DNA of 64,000 bases, taken from contig NZ_FMAJ01000002.1 in the NCBI RefSeq assembly GCF_900094625.1, positions 1-64,000 of the forward strand, given 5' to 3'. How positions within the stretch are numbered: position 1 is the first letter of the stretch; the number at the start of each line of letters is the position of its first letter. The notes under the pieces are model-generated. The model had not been told where the DNA came from. It made no database searches and saw only the letters and a list, made by a program, of their open reading frames with translations. This DNA is from Rhizobium aethiopicum (lineage in GTDB: Bacteria > Pseudomonadota > Alphaproteobacteria > Rhizobiales > Rhizobiaceae). Below are positions 7,587 to 16,725 of this stretch, one piece after another. The translations under genes and the position numbers were made by a program.

Positions 7587-8363
7587 TTAGGCCGTGATGA
7601 TATAGACAATCGTCAGAGCATCGGGATCGACGATGACGATCCGGCCATCCGCAAGGATGAAGAAGCGGTAGCCTTCATATTGCGGAAGAATCTTCACGAC
7701 GCGCGGCGGCAGTGGTTCAAGCCGCACCTTCTGCGGGATTTTCACGCCGACGGAAACCGTGAAGTCCACCTCCTTCACCGGCTCGACACGCACCTCCTTC
7801 ACGACGGTGCGAATTTCGGTCTGTTGCTCGACGGAGATGTTGATGTTGGTCTCGGACGAGCTCTTGCTTGTTGTCGTCGTGTTCTGATCGGCCGGCTGCT
7901 TCGCATCGCCGCTCTGCGTGGTGGCGCTGCCGCTCGTGCCTGTCGTGGCCGCACCGCTATCCGTGCTGCCAGCCTCGGCGGCGGGTTTCTGCTCGGTGGT
8001 GGTGCCGCCGCTGGTGTCCTGCGATCCGGATTTGCTTTCCGTCGAAGACTTGCCGGATGCACTTCCGCTCGTCGAACTATCGGTCGAAGGCTGCTCGGCG
8101 CTCTTCTCAGTGTCGGAGCCCTGGCCCGATTGCTGCTGCGTTGACTGCTCCTGGCCCTGCGGGCAGGCTCCCGAAGCGTCGGGAGTGCACTCGGTGCCCG
8201 CCTGGCCGGAGCCGGCCTGCGAGCCGGAGTCCGTGCCTTGCGAACCGGACTGGGTCTGGCCACTCTTTTGAGTATCTTGCTGGGCTGCGGCCGGTAGTGT
8301 CGCAAGCGGCGATACGCTGAGTGACAGTGCTGCGAAGAGCATGGTGAGGTGGGTGCTTTTCAT
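7587..8363 (-). CDS. Exported DUF1236 protein with Ser/Thr/Gln/Gly-rich linker
   Basis: The protein begins with a signal peptide (cleavage near LPAAAQQ). A ~140-residue low-complexity region rich in Ser, Thr, Gln and Gly follows, then a ~75-residue C-terminal domain. The last 35 residues, with YRFFILADGRIVIVDPDAL, match the short repeat-like DUF1236 domain of rhizobial envelope proteins. A single CTPDASGACPQ segment contains two cysteines that could form a disulphide. The next gene upstream on the same strand encodes a second, shorter DUF1236 protein. Function is unknown; an envelope or periplasmic location is inferred. Confidence 0.75.
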   Translation of the reverse strand: MKSTHLTMLFAALSLSVSPLATLPAAAQQDTQKSGQTQSGSQGTDSGSQAGSGQAGTECTPDASGACPQGQEQSTQQQSGQGSDTEKSAEQPSTDSSTSGSASGKSSTESKSGSQDTSGGTTTEQKPAAEAGSTDSGAATTGTSGSATTQSGDAKQPADQNTTTTSKSSSETNINISVEQQTEIRTVVKEVRVEPVKEVDFTVSVGVKIPQKVRLEPLPPRVVKILPQYEGYRFFILADGRIVIVDPDALTIVYIITA

Positions 8364-8462
8364 AAATCATCTCCGGAGTTTGAACGCGCCATCGCGCCCG
8401 CATTCCCATGCGTCGCATGCGCGCCCCTGATTGTTTTGAATGGCGGTCTGGCCGCCTGTCGA

Positions 8463-8858
8463 TCACTCGATGACCTGGATGACCGTCCGCGAGGAAGGTT
8501 CGACGATCACACGCTGATCGTTGACGATCGCATAGGCATATTTCGGGTCGTCGGGAATTGGCGTCACGACGACGGTCTCCGGCAGCGGCTGCCCGACGAC
8601 GACCCTCTCCTTCACCACGATGCGTTCAGCCGGTGCGGGAGCCTGCTCGACATAGGTCACCACTTTTGGCGGCGGCGGATCGATGACGCTGCCTGCGACG
8701 CCGCCGACAATGCCGCCGACAGCCGCGCCGACCGGGCCGCCGACGATTGCGCCCGCTGCGGCGCCACCTGCCGCACCCGTCACCGTCGACTGCTGCGCAA
8801 AGGCAGACGTCGATGCCAACAGGAGACCAACGGCAATTCCTACTGCTTTGATATTCAT
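8463..8858 (-). CDS. Exported DUF1236 protein with glycine-zipper segment
   Basis: A 131-residue protein. It has a signal peptide cleaved after FAQQ, then a Gly/Ala-rich zipper-like helix (GGAAAGAIVGGPVGAAVGG) that could insert in or pack against a membrane, a Pro/Val spacer, and a C-terminal DUF1236 domain (PKYAYAIVNDQRVIVEPSSRTV). The start is preceded by AGGAGGAAAATAG. It lies 99 bases upstream of the larger DUF1236 gene on the same strand, and the two may be paralogues transcribed together. Function unknown. Confidence 0.75.
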   Translation of the reverse strand: MNIKAVGIAVGLLLASTSAFAQQSTVTGAAGGAAAGAIVGGPVGAAVGGIVGGVAGSVIDPPPPKVVTYVEQAPAPAERIVVKERVVVGQPLPETVVVTPIPDDPKYAYAIVNDQRVIVEPSSRTVIQVIE

Positions 8859-8989
8859 CTATTTTCCTCCTTTGATGCGGTTTGTTCCGCTGCGGTGCCA
8901 AACCGGGAAATGGAGGATGTTGTTCCAGTGCTGGGACTTCAGACGGGGGCTTATCGGACGTTGGTCCCACCCCCGCTGACGCACTGTTT

Positions 8990-9256
8990 CTACTGCATGG
9001 GGAGGCGGCTCAGCATCCGATCCTGGACGTTTTCCCAGCCAACGATCATCGCTGCGATCGAGATGGCTTTGTCGCGGTCGGCTGCCCTTGATATGTAGCC
9101 TTCGAGCAGCACGACAGGGCCGAGCATCCTGATCTCGATGGCGCTGCTGTCGATGTCCGGATCGGCGGAAAGGGCGGCTGATATCGTTGCGATGGTCGAG
9201 GCCGAACTGTGGCCTTCCGAGCAGCGCTCCTCATGATTGTTGGGGCCGAACTGCAT
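8990..9256 (-). CDS. BON-domain protein
   Basis: An 88-residue protein with one BON domain: ISAALSADPDIDSSAIEIRM followed by GPVVLLEGYISRAADRDKAI and a closing helix with VGWENVQDRM. BON domains occur in osmotic-stress (OsmY-like) and membrane-associated proteins. No signal peptide is visible, so it may be cytoplasmic. GGAGGAGAAT before the ATG supports the start. It precedes the DUF1236 pair on the same strand. Confidence 0.78.
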   Translation of the reverse strand: MQFGPNNHEERCSEGHSSASTIATISAALSADPDIDSSAIEIRMLGPVVLLEGYISRAADRDKAISIAAMIVGWENVQDRMLSRLPMQ

Positions 9257-9535
9257 ATTCTCCTCCTGATCCGCTCCTCCACGGATCCTTAAATTGCCTC
9301 ACGCTAATATATGAGTGGCGCGTCCTGAGATCGCCAGTCCGACTTAGGTCCGGCTTTCCCTTGGCATTATCCGACTTAGATGCTCCCCATCCTGTCGAAG
9401 AGGCATCAGGAAGATCTCTGTCGTTGTTGCGAAACACCGCCAAAGACCTTCCTGAGGAAGCGTCGGGTTGACGATCCATGCCGAGCGTCGGTTCGCTGCA
9501 GATGGGAAGGCGTCTTGTGAGGTTAGGAGGGACGA
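9257..9535. other. Intergenic region with an interrupted inverted repeat
   Basis: No gene is visible. TCAGGAAG (9406-9413) and CTTCCTGA (9448-9455) form an 8-bp inverted repeat around a 34-base loop. TCCGACTTAG occurs twice nearby as a direct repeat. Their role is unknown. Confidence 0.3.
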
Positions 9536-9823
9536 GTGGCAATGCAGGCAGTCGGTATAGTGGATCGGCACAGAAGCGAAGATTTCGCGCCTCTGATGCT
9601 GGTGATGAGCGGTCAGGACAAGCACAGGCTGGTTCGATCATTGAGTGAGGTTGCAGACGCCCTGATCGCCGGCTGGCCGACGGGCGATGGCCGGGAATAT
9701 ATAGCGGCTGTAAAAACCTGCCTGGATGCCATTCAGGGCAACATCTCGCCGAATGTGGCCCGTGCCGCACTCATTCGCGCTGCCGAGGAAGCCGGTATTT
9801 CGGTGATTGCGGTTGTCCACTGA
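9536..9823 (+). CDS. DUF982 family protein
   Basis: A 95-residue protein with the DUF982 pattern common in Rhizobiales: a conserved ALIAGWPTGDGREYIAAVKTC core and then GNISPNVARAALIRAAEEAGI. Function is unknown. The chosen start is GTG at 9536, five bases after GGAGG; the ATG two codons later is the alternative. It is transcribed alone, divergent from the BON gene. Confidence 0.72.
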   Translation: MAMQAVGIVDRHRSEDFAPLMLVMSGQDKHRLVRSLSEVADALIAGWPTGDGREYIAAVKTCLDAIQGNISPNVARAALIRAAEEAGISVIAVVH

Positions 9824-10248
9824 GGTGCATGGGTGTTTTCCCGAAACGGCATGCGCACAGCGCCTTTCAAGCCGCACACGAAATGGTGGGCTGCCAGCGA
9901 GCAATTGGCTTAGCCGCCGCCTTGTCGCGGCTCACAATCGCATCGCAGGAAGTTTTCTCGAGAAATAGCGGATCGCACAGAGCGTAAGGGGTGCGCGCGG
10001 AGACAGGAGAGGCTCCCTCTGCGCGATCCGGACCAAAAACGACGGTCGACCGCAATAGTTTCTGTACGCCCGCGTACAGAGAAAGTGCTCCTCCCAAAAA
10101 AAGCCCCGCCGGATTTGCGGGGCAGGGAAGAGTTGGAAAGGACAAATGCGAATCGACTGAGCGATGATCGCATCCGTGCCCCTAACGTACCGGCGCTGAA
10201 GAAGTTCCTTCGACCTACGCGCCGCGCATCGAGCCCTGATGATCGAGC
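9824..10248. other. Intergenic stretch between convergent genes
   Basis: A 425-base region with no supported gene. It contains the terminator at 10096-10123. It also includes the stretch just outside the 3' end of the DUF882 gene, around 10225-10248, which is repeated in diverged form near 13.57 kb. Confidence 0.5.
10096..10123 (-). terminator. Rho-independent terminator of the DUF882 gene
   Basis: On the minus strand GCCCCGC and GCGGGGC form a 7-bp GC stem with a 7-base loop followed by seven T residues. It lies about 125 bases after the stop at 10249. Confidence 0.75.
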
Positions 10249-11670
10249 TCAGCCTTCCGGGGGCGAAGCGAACCGGCTGGCGTCGAACGGCCCCCTGGCG
10301 GCGACAGGCAGAGCATGCTCAGCTGACGCCGCGACATCCGCCTCACGATGGACGGTGCGGGGGGAAAGGCGAGGCGCGCTCAAGCCGGTCGCCTCGCCGG
10401 GAGAATGCAGCGCCCATTGCATCAGCGCCGCTTCGGACGTCGATCCAAGGAACTCTGCTTCTTCCCAGGGAGCGGTCATCGGCAGGGAGGCGATCATGTC
10501 AGCGCCCTGCCTGGCGGTCTCCTGTGCAGCCACGAGGGGATGGAAGCGCGCGTGGGCCGGCAATTCTGGCGGACGTCTCTCCGGAAGTGCTGCAATTGGA
10601 CCGATCGATGCAGTCTCCAGTTCGTCGTCGGCGCCCTTGTCGTGCGCAAGGGCCACCGGGCGCATCGCCGGAATCGGAATCACAAGAGAGGAAAGATCGG
10701 GCGCGGCCGGTTTTTCATCCGGCTCGACCGCGCCGGTCTGCAGCGCGAGAGCGTTCAATGCCCGGCTTTTCGGCGTCGGCAGAAGCGCCGTCACCAGCTT
10801 GCTGTCTGTGGCGCCGCCGCTGCGCGCGGGCGAGGCTGCCACGTCTTCGTCTTCTCCGGTGGCGCTGGCAATCTCAATCGAGGTGGAGCTGACGCGCTTC
10901 CTGTGGCTCGCAACCGCCTGATTATATCCCGGCAGCGGCCGGCCGTCGGCCGGAAGATGCATCGTCTGCCCATTCGGGAAGATTCGCGCGAGTTCCTGCC
11001 GTGACATGCGGGGCCAGGCCCTGACATTGCCGACGTCGAGATGCACGAAGGGGGATCCCGAGGTCGGGTAATAGCCGACACCGCCGACCTGCATCTGCAT
11101 TGCAACGGCGCGCAGCGTCGCAAGCTTCACGCCGGGCACATAGAAATCCATCGCCTTGCCCAGCATGTGCTGGCTCTTCTTGGCGACACCCGTGCTGCGC
11201 GAGCGGTTGCGCAGCATGTTGTTGGTAGCAGGGGAACGATAGGCAGAGACGATATGGATGTAGTCCTTGCCGCCGCTCTTCTTATACACCTCCCAGACCA
11301 GGTCGAGCAGCCGGGGATCCATCCGGGTCGGCTCATTCCTTCGCCAGTCGCGCAGAAACCGATTGATCTGAGCAAGGCCCTTTGGATCGAACTTTCCATC
11401 GCGCTTGTAGGTGATCGTGGCCCTCTCGCCCGTATGGGTAAAGAACAGCTTGAGCGCCCGATCTTCCGCTGAGGCAAAGGATGCAGAACCGACAAGCGCC
11501 GGCAGCGCAATCAGCGCCGGCAGAATAGTCTGCGCTGCAAAGCGTTTTGCACGCGACAGGAGCGCGGCAACTCCGCCCGAGGCTCCACCCGACAAACTCT
11601 GCACTGAATACTTCAACACGAACAAACCCGTCCTACACCAAACCTCGACGACGGCCGGAAAACTCCGCAT
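10249..11670 (-). CDS. DUF882 / YcbK-like peptidase M15 family protein with long C-terminal extension
   Basis: Probably a periplasmic or membrane-anchored murein-active protein. After an N-terminal hydrophobic export segment (ILPALIALPALVGSASFASA) the ~150-residue DUF882 domain follows. It has SAYRSPATN, SQHMLGKAMDFY and SPFVHLDVG, which supply the His/Asp/His set that binds zinc in M15 peptidases. About 200 residues of Pro/Ala-rich sequence without a recognised domain follow, roughly twice the length of the simplest YcbK proteins. The start could be the ATG at 11670 or a GTG at 11619 that follows AGGACGG. A broken second copy of this gene lies at 13.6-16.2 kb. Confidence 0.8.
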   Translation of the reverse strand: MRSFPAVVEVWCRTGLFVLKYSVQSLSGGASGGVAALLSRAKRFAAQTILPALIALPALVGSASFASAEDRALKLFFTHTGERATITYKRDGKFDPKGLAQINRFLRDWRRNEPTRMDPRLLDLVWEVYKKSGGKDYIHIVSAYRSPATNNMLRNRSRSTGVAKKSQHMLGKAMDFYVPGVKLATLRAVAMQMQVGGVGYYPTSGSPFVHLDVGNVRAWPRMSRQELARIFPNGQTMHLPADGRPLPGYNQAVASHRKRVSSTSIEIASATGEDEDVAASPARSGGATDSKLVTALLPTPKSRALNALALQTGAVEPDEKPAAPDLSSLVIPIPAMRPVALAHDKGADDELETASIGPIAALPERRPPELPAHARFHPLVAAQETARQGADMIASLPMTAPWEEAEFLGSTSEAALMQWALHSPGEATGLSAPRLSPRTVHREADVAASAEHALPVAARGPFDASRFASPPEG

Positions 11671-11943
11671 CCATCAGGCTCAGTAAAGCCAGCTTATGGT
11701 CAACAAATTGCTAACAAACGGTGCGGAAGCTTGGCGAATTGAAGAGGGGTCGTCGCCGGCATGCGCCGGGAGCCATCGAGATTTCGGTCGCGGAGGTTTT
11801 GACAGGAGACAGCCTTCGAAACGCGATGAGCAGCAGGGAGGAGGTGATCTTCCTTTGTGGGAGAGGCGGTTTGAATCTTCACGGCGCGATCTCGCCGTCC
11901 GATCATCTTATCCCCTGCCGAATCTGCACGGGCAACAGAGGGA

Positions 11944-13464
11944 CTATCGAATGTCGGCCAAGGGCGACACAGCCGGGCCATTCAAAGCGGTGCCGTCGAC
12001 GGCGAAATGTGAGCCATGGCAAGGGCAATCCCAGCAGTGCTCCAGGGAATTCCAGTGCACGTGGCAGCCTATATGGGTGCAAGAGGCCGACTGCTTGTAG
12101 AGCGTCCCATCCTCTGTTCGGAAGGCGGCGATCTTGGTGAGCCCTTCCCGGATTATGGCGCCTTCTCCGGGCTTTAACTTGTCGACGGAATCGAGTTCGC
12201 CCGGCGCGACGTATTCTGCGAAATTCTTGATCGCCGTCGCATTTTCCATCAGGTAATCGCCGATCGCGCGGGCCGTCTTGCGCGAGGGCTCGTAAACTTC
12301 CCGCCACGGACTGTCGCCATTGAGAACGAGATCGCGGATCAACAGGGAAGCGACCACGCCATGGGTCATGCCTTCGCCGGAATCGCCGGTGACGACGTAG
12401 ACGCGGTCATTTCCGGGATTGCGGCCGATGAAGGCGGCGTAATCGATCGTCTCCATGACCTGGCCCGACCAGCGATGGGTCTCAATGCCAATATCGGGCA
12501 CCAGACGCCTGGTCCAGGCCGTCAAAGCGTCGAAGCGCTCTAAGGCATCGTCGACGGCTCCTGTTTTGTGGTCTTCGCCGCCGACGATGAGAAAGTCCGT
12601 CGCGCCGTCGCCGGGTTGCAGACGCACGTAATGGTAGGGATCTTCCGTGTCCCAATAGAGCCCATCGGCGATGGCCCCGCGTTCGATCTCGAAGGACAAT
12701 GCATAGGTCCGATACGGCGCTTGCTTGGTGTGAATGGCGACGCGGTCATTGATCGGCGAATTGGTGGCGACCACTGCCCATTTGCCGGTGACGGTGAAGC
12801 CGGAGTTCGTCGACGCACGGACACCGCCTTCGGTCTCCTCGACCCCCTCGACCACTGTGTCGCAGAAGAGCTTGCCGCCACGAGCACGAATACCCGCGGT
12901 CAGTCCCCGGAGATATTTGAGCGGATGGAATGTCGCCTGACTGCTATAACGAAGAGCGGGTGTCGCAGTGCATCCCGCAAATGGCAGGCCCGTGACTTTT
13001 TCGACCGCGACGCCGATTTGCAGCGCAGCGTCGAGTTCGCGTTTGAGATCGGCTTCTTGGCCTTCGGAGGATGGAAACAGGAACCCGTCGACACGTCTGA
13101 AATCACAGGCGATACCTTCGCTCCCCTGAATCCCTTCGATGCGGTCGATCGCGGCCGACTGGCTCTCATAGAACTGCCGAGCCAGCTCCCGCCCGCGAAG
13201 ATCGATCAACTTGGAGAAATAGTCGTCGCATATGGATGACAGATGTGCCGTCGTGCGGGCCGTCATGCCGCTGCCTATCTGGCCGCGATCGATGACAATT
13301 ACCTTCTGCCCCGCAAGGGCGAGCTCGTAGGCTACCGACAAGCCGGCGATTCCGGAGCCGATGATTACGGCATCGGCCTCATCGTTCCGTGTGAGTGGAG
13401 TGGAGTCGGGCATAACCCTGAGCGGAGCCCACAAGGAGACAGTTCTTTCGTCGCTCACATTCAT
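11944..13464 (-). CDS. FAD-dependent oxidoreductase with C-terminal Rieske [2Fe-2S] domain
   Basis: A 506-residue fusion. Residues ~30-380 form a D-amino-acid-oxidase-type FAD domain (GSGIAGLSVAYELALAG; a MTARTTAHLSS segment; GDSGEGMTHG near the end). The last ~80 residues form a Rieske domain whose ligands are visible as CTHIGCHV and CPCHGSHF. This architecture is widespread in soil bacteria and its substrate is unknown; electron transfer between the cluster and FAD is inferred. The DUF882 gene lies downstream on the same strand across a 273-base gap, which is too long to claim an operon. GGAGATATCCGCC precedes the start. Confidence 0.85.
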   Translation of the reverse strand: MNVSDERTVSLWAPLRVMPDSTPLTRNDEADAVIIGSGIAGLSVAYELALAGQKVIVIDRGQIGSGMTARTTAHLSSICDDYFSKLIDLRGRELARQFYESQSAAIDRIEGIQGSEGIACDFRRVDGFLFPSSEGQEADLKRELDAALQIGVAVEKVTGLPFAGCTATPALRYSSQATFHPLKYLRGLTAGIRARGGKLFCDTVVEGVEETEGGVRASTNSGFTVTGKWAVVATNSPINDRVAIHTKQAPYRTYALSFEIERGAIADGLYWDTEDPYHYVRLQPGDGATDFLIVGGEDHKTGAVDDALERFDALTAWTRRLVPDIGIETHRWSGQVMETIDYAAFIGRNPGNDRVYVVTGDSGEGMTHGVVASLLIRDLVLNGDSPWREVYEPSRKTARAIGDYLMENATAIKNFAEYVAPGELDSVDKLKPGEGAIIREGLTKIAAFRTEDGTLYKQSASCTHIGCHVHWNSLEHCWDCPCHGSHFAVDGTALNGPAVSPLADIR

Positions 13465-13567
13465 GGCGGATATCTCCGAACACGTGCTACCTAATCGGAG
13501 AAGGCAGGCAAAAGTTCCGCCAGGACAACACGCGCTTTAGAAACAGAGCGTCTGCTTCCGGCAGGTT

Positions 13568-13615
13568 CGGTGCCGCGCATCAAGCGCTGATGATTGAGGT
13601 CAGCCCTACAGGGAT
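13568..13615 (-). pseudogene. Possible remnant of the 3' end of a second DUF882 gene
   Basis: About 40 bases here (CGCGCATCAAGCGCTGATGA and onward) align with the stretch spanning the stop codon of the DUF882 gene, around 10225-10265, with roughly 80% identity by eye. The body of the same broken copy is at 15842-16178, and the acyltransferase gene lies between the two. The match is short, so this is a tentative call. Confidence 0.4.
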
Positions 13616-13670
13616 GCCGAAAGTCCGGACTTGAACACCCGGTTCACCAGCGTTCCAGGCATCTCGCCGC

Positions 13671-15653
13671 TTAATTTGATGGAGAGGCGGATAACGTCGG
13701 AGCAGCGCTCGGCTGAGAACTTGCCGTTTGTCCGGATTGCCTGGCGTGCGGCGGTACCAGGAAATCGAGGAGACCGTCGCTCCGCAGGTCGGCGGTTCTC
13801 TTTTCCAGAATGTCTCCAATCAAGGTCGTCAGAAATTCTGCTGTCATATGGTTCCAGTCTGTGATGAACGGAACACCCCTGCTGCTGGTCAGGCATTTCT
13901 CCTTGTCGTAGTCGCAGTGAAGCTTGATGGTATCGACGTAGGTGAAGGCAAGATCGGACGGGAAAAATGGCAGTTGCGCTAAAGCCTGGTTGGCGGGCGG
14001 ATAGGTCGCTTCCCGCAGGCATATAGAGGCATCGGATTTTCTCTGAAACATCAGCCCCAGGCATGAGTGTAATTCGTCGAGCTGGAAATAATTTCCGAAC
14101 ACAAAAATGCGGGCGTTATCCGAGTGGCTTTTCATCCAGGAAAGAAGTTCGAACCTGAAGGGGTTAACCGTGTATTCGAAAGGCCGGAGGCTCGTGAGGA
14201 AGATCGCTTTCGTGCGGCTGAGCAGTGACTTGTCGTTGATATATTTTTCAAAGGGAATGCAGTATTTATCGTAAATGCTAGCGCGAGAGGGGGCTTTGAC
14301 AATATCGTTCTTGATCTCGACCATGCAGTTCAAGTAGCTGACTGCCACGATTTGATATCGGTCGGTATCGATGTAATTTTTCAGCGCGATCGACCAGTTT
14401 CTGGCGTGCGAGTCTCCAACGATGAAGATAATGGGTTTCCCATCTTGAATGTTGTCGTTCAAGCTTAGAAAAGTGCTTTCGAGCCGCGCCTCGTTCGCCT
14501 GCGCGAGAGGTGAATAGACTTCATCCAACCTGTGAGGAAAACCGGCCATAGTGATTGCTGAAAGGACAACGGCCGCGATGGTGACAACGGATGAGCTCAG
14601 GGTGATCCAGACAGTGCGGCTGCTCCTGGTGTGGCGAAGCGGCTTTTCGATGGCGACAAAGCTGACGACCGCGACCACGGCCGTCGCTGCGATGGCAAGA
14701 AGCTTATCACCATTGCTGAAGTTCAAGCTCGTCAGCCGCGAGAATGCGAAGATCGGATAGTGCCACAAATATAAGGAGTAAGACACCAATCCGGTGAGCG
14801 CCGCAGGCCGAGAAGCCAACAGGCGCCCTACTGGGTCCTGCTGACTGGTGAATGCAAGCACCAGACAGGTCCCGATGACTGGGATCACTGTTACCAGGCC
14901 AGGATGAACCGTGCCCTTTTTAAACAGGATGAGTGAACCAAGAACGAGAGCAAGTCCGGTCGCCGCGAGGAACGGCTGGGGGCGAAGCCGTCCACGCCGC
15001 ACCTCGTGATAGGCGAGAAGTGTTCCGGCCAGCAGTTCCCATGCCCGGGTGAGCGGCGAGTAGAAGGCCTGTTGCGGATCATGCCGTACCGTTAGGAAAC
15101 AGAATACAAAGCTGAGGGCTGCCACGAGCAACACGCATGGCAAAAACCTTGATTTCAGGTGTCGGCGCACGATCAGCAATAAGACCGGAAAGCCGATATA
15201 AAACTGCTCTTCGACGCTCAACGACCATGTGTGAAGAAAAGGCTTGAGAAGTGTATTGGGCTCCCCGTACTGAGCCGCAGTAAAGTAGAAATAGATATTG
15301 GATCCAAACAGGAGCGAGGAACCTACGGAGTTCGCGTAGTCGGTGAGTTCCAACGGCAATAAAAAATAATAGGCGAAGGGCATTGTCGCGAAAATTACTG
15401 CGAACAATGCAGGAAGAATTCTTCGGGCGCGCCGGGCATAGAACTTCAAGAAATCGATACGCCCCGTTGCTTCGATTTCCGTAAGCAAAATCTGCGAAAT
15501 CAGGAAGCCACTGATCACAAAGAACACATCGACGCCGATGTACCCACCCTGAAGCAGCGTGTGGCCGGCAACCGTGAACCCGGCGTGATAGAGGATAACG
15601 GCTATCACCGATATCGCCCTTAGGCCATCGATCTCTGGTCTGTAAACCTTCAA
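13671..15653 (-). CDS. Acyltransferase-3 / SGNH O-acetyltransferase (OafA/YrhL type)
   Basis: An inner-membrane enzyme that would transfer acyl (often acetyl) groups to a surface or periplasmic glycan. The N-terminal ~350 residues form the ten-helix acyltransferase-3 domain, beginning YRPEIDGLRAISVIAVILYH (catalytic-type His at its end) with the later GVDVFFVISGFLIS and LHTWSLSVEEQFY motifs. The C-terminal ~270 residues form an SGNH domain with the GDSHARNW nucleophile block and DWNHMT holding the Asp-His pair. Length (660) is normal for this fusion. The DNA is visibly more AT-rich than its neighbours and is flanked by pieces of a broken DUF882 copy, which suggests acquisition. The glycan substrate is unknown. 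Confidence 0.88.
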   Translation of the reverse strand: MKVYRPEIDGLRAISVIAVILYHAGFTVAGHTLLQGGYIGVDVFFVISGFLISQILLTEIEATGRIDFLKFYARRARRILPALFAVIFATMPFAYYFLLPLELTDYANSVGSSLLFGSNIYFYFTAAQYGEPNTLLKPFLHTWSLSVEEQFYIGFPVLLLIVRRHLKSRFLPCVLLVAALSFVFCFLTVRHDPQQAFYSPLTRAWELLAGTLLAYHEVRRGRLRPQPFLAATGLALVLGSLILFKKGTVHPGLVTVIPVIGTCLVLAFTSQQDPVGRLLASRPAALTGLVSYSLYLWHYPIFAFSRLTSLNFSNGDKLLAIAATAVVAVVSFVAIEKPLRHTRSSRTVWITLSSSVVTIAAVVLSAITMAGFPHRLDEVYSPLAQANEARLESTFLSLNDNIQDGKPIIFIVGDSHARNWSIALKNYIDTDRYQIVAVSYLNCMVEIKNDIVKAPSRASIYDKYCIPFEKYINDKSLLSRTKAIFLTSLRPFEYTVNPFRFELLSWMKSHSDNARIFVFGNYFQLDELHSCLGLMFQRKSDASICLREATYPPANQALAQLPFFPSDLAFTYVDTIKLHCDYDKEKCLTSSRGVPFITDWNHMTAEFLTTLIGDILEKRTADLRSDGLLDFLVPPHARQSGQTASSQPSAAPTLSASPSN

Positions 15654-15841
15654 TATTAGCGGCCTTCGATATCGAGAGCGTCACTTTGGTCGCGCGCAAG
15701 ATTGGCGCTTTGGGCTGACCTAACACAGAGATCTTAGCGGGAGAACAGTACGGCCTGACAAAACTTTGGTGGGCGGAGCCGATTTCAACCCTTATTTCTG
15801 CGCTGTTGTAAATCCGCATTCCCCTAATCAATTGAATTTGT

Positions 15842-16178
15842 GCGCCCGCCGCGACATTCGCCTCACGATGAACCGTGCGGGGGAAAGGCGAGGCGCGCCC
15901 AAGCCAATCGCCTCGCCGGGAGAATGCAGCGCCCATTGCATCAGCGCGGCCTCGGAAGTCGACCCCAAAAATCTGCTAGGCGGAGACGTTGTGGATATAG
16001 TCCTTGCTGCCGCTGCGCTAGTACACCAAACCACGTCGAGCAGAAGTGGGCATCGGATCGGCTCGTTCCTTCGCCAGTCGCGCAGAAACCGATTGATCTT
16101 GGCAAGCTCTTTCGATCGATGCTTCCATCCCGCTTGTAGCTCGTCGTCGCCGCCCCGTATGTGTGAAGAACAGCTTCA
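15842..16178 (-). pseudogene. Decayed second copy of the DUF882 gene
   Basis: Read on the minus strand, this begins with a match to the N-terminal part of the intact protein at 10.2-11.7 kb (KLFFTHTG, then INRFLRDWRRNEP and an equivalent of KDYIHIVS). It then jumps straight to the C-terminal stretch FLGSTSEAALMQWALHSPGE and RLSPRTVHREADVAA. About 270 residues, including the zinc motifs, are deleted, and the N-terminal part is also frameshifted with an internal stop. Nucleotide identity is high over both blocks. It cannot encode a working enzyme. Confidence 0.82.
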
Positions 16179-16184
16179 GATAGG

Positions 16185-16705
16185 CTATTGCGGCGAAAGG
16201 CCGGCGCGCGCGAGGTCTGCGGCGGCTTGATCGAGAATGGAAGGATCTCGAAAGTTCCAGGTCTGCCGCCACGACTGGATCGTCGCGGTCGGAGCTGACT
16301 TGAGCATCTTCTCGACGGCAGCGCGGGCGTCTGCCTCGCGTCCCAGCCGCATATAGCGACGGCTAGTTGCAATGGCGCGTCGGCGAATTCCGTTGCCTTC
16401 AGCGCTCAACTGCATCTTCGTTTTTACCAAGCACCATAAAAACAAAGCCTCGCGTGTAGTTGACGAACCAGGCCAATGCCGGGTCCCGCGCGGCTGCAGG
16501 GGGGAGCCAGGCAACACCTGCAGCCCCTGTCGCGAGATCTCAGCGAACCGCTCAAGACCTTCCTTGGTGTAAAGGTTGAACTGGCTTTCCGCGCGCAAGT
16601 AGTAGTCGTATTCAGCCAGGTTGGTGCTATCCTTACCCCAGGCCTGACTGTAGTCCGCTTTGCGAATGGCTCCGAATTCGCCCGTCATCGCCCCCATGGG
16701 CTTTG
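16185..16705 (-). pseudogene. Remnant of a cyclase-type TPR protein (C-terminal part)
   Basis: The frame contains ADYSQAWGKDSTNLAEYDYYLR and, near the end, YMRLGREADARAAVEKMLK followed by DLARAGLSPQ. These resemble the start and end of the TPR region that follows the catalytic domain in rhizobial class III adenylate/guanylate cyclases. The middle of that region is scrambled or deleted, and no cyclase catalytic domain is present. There is no good start signal. I call it a degraded fragment. An unrelated short TPR protein is the alternative. Confidence 0.5.
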
Positions 16706-16725
16706 TTGCGGGCGCCGCCGAGCGT

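Noticed and set aside
9406..9455. Interrupted inverted repeat as a possible IS end pair
   Set aside because: Only 8 bp with a 34-base loop, no transposase and no target duplication seen.
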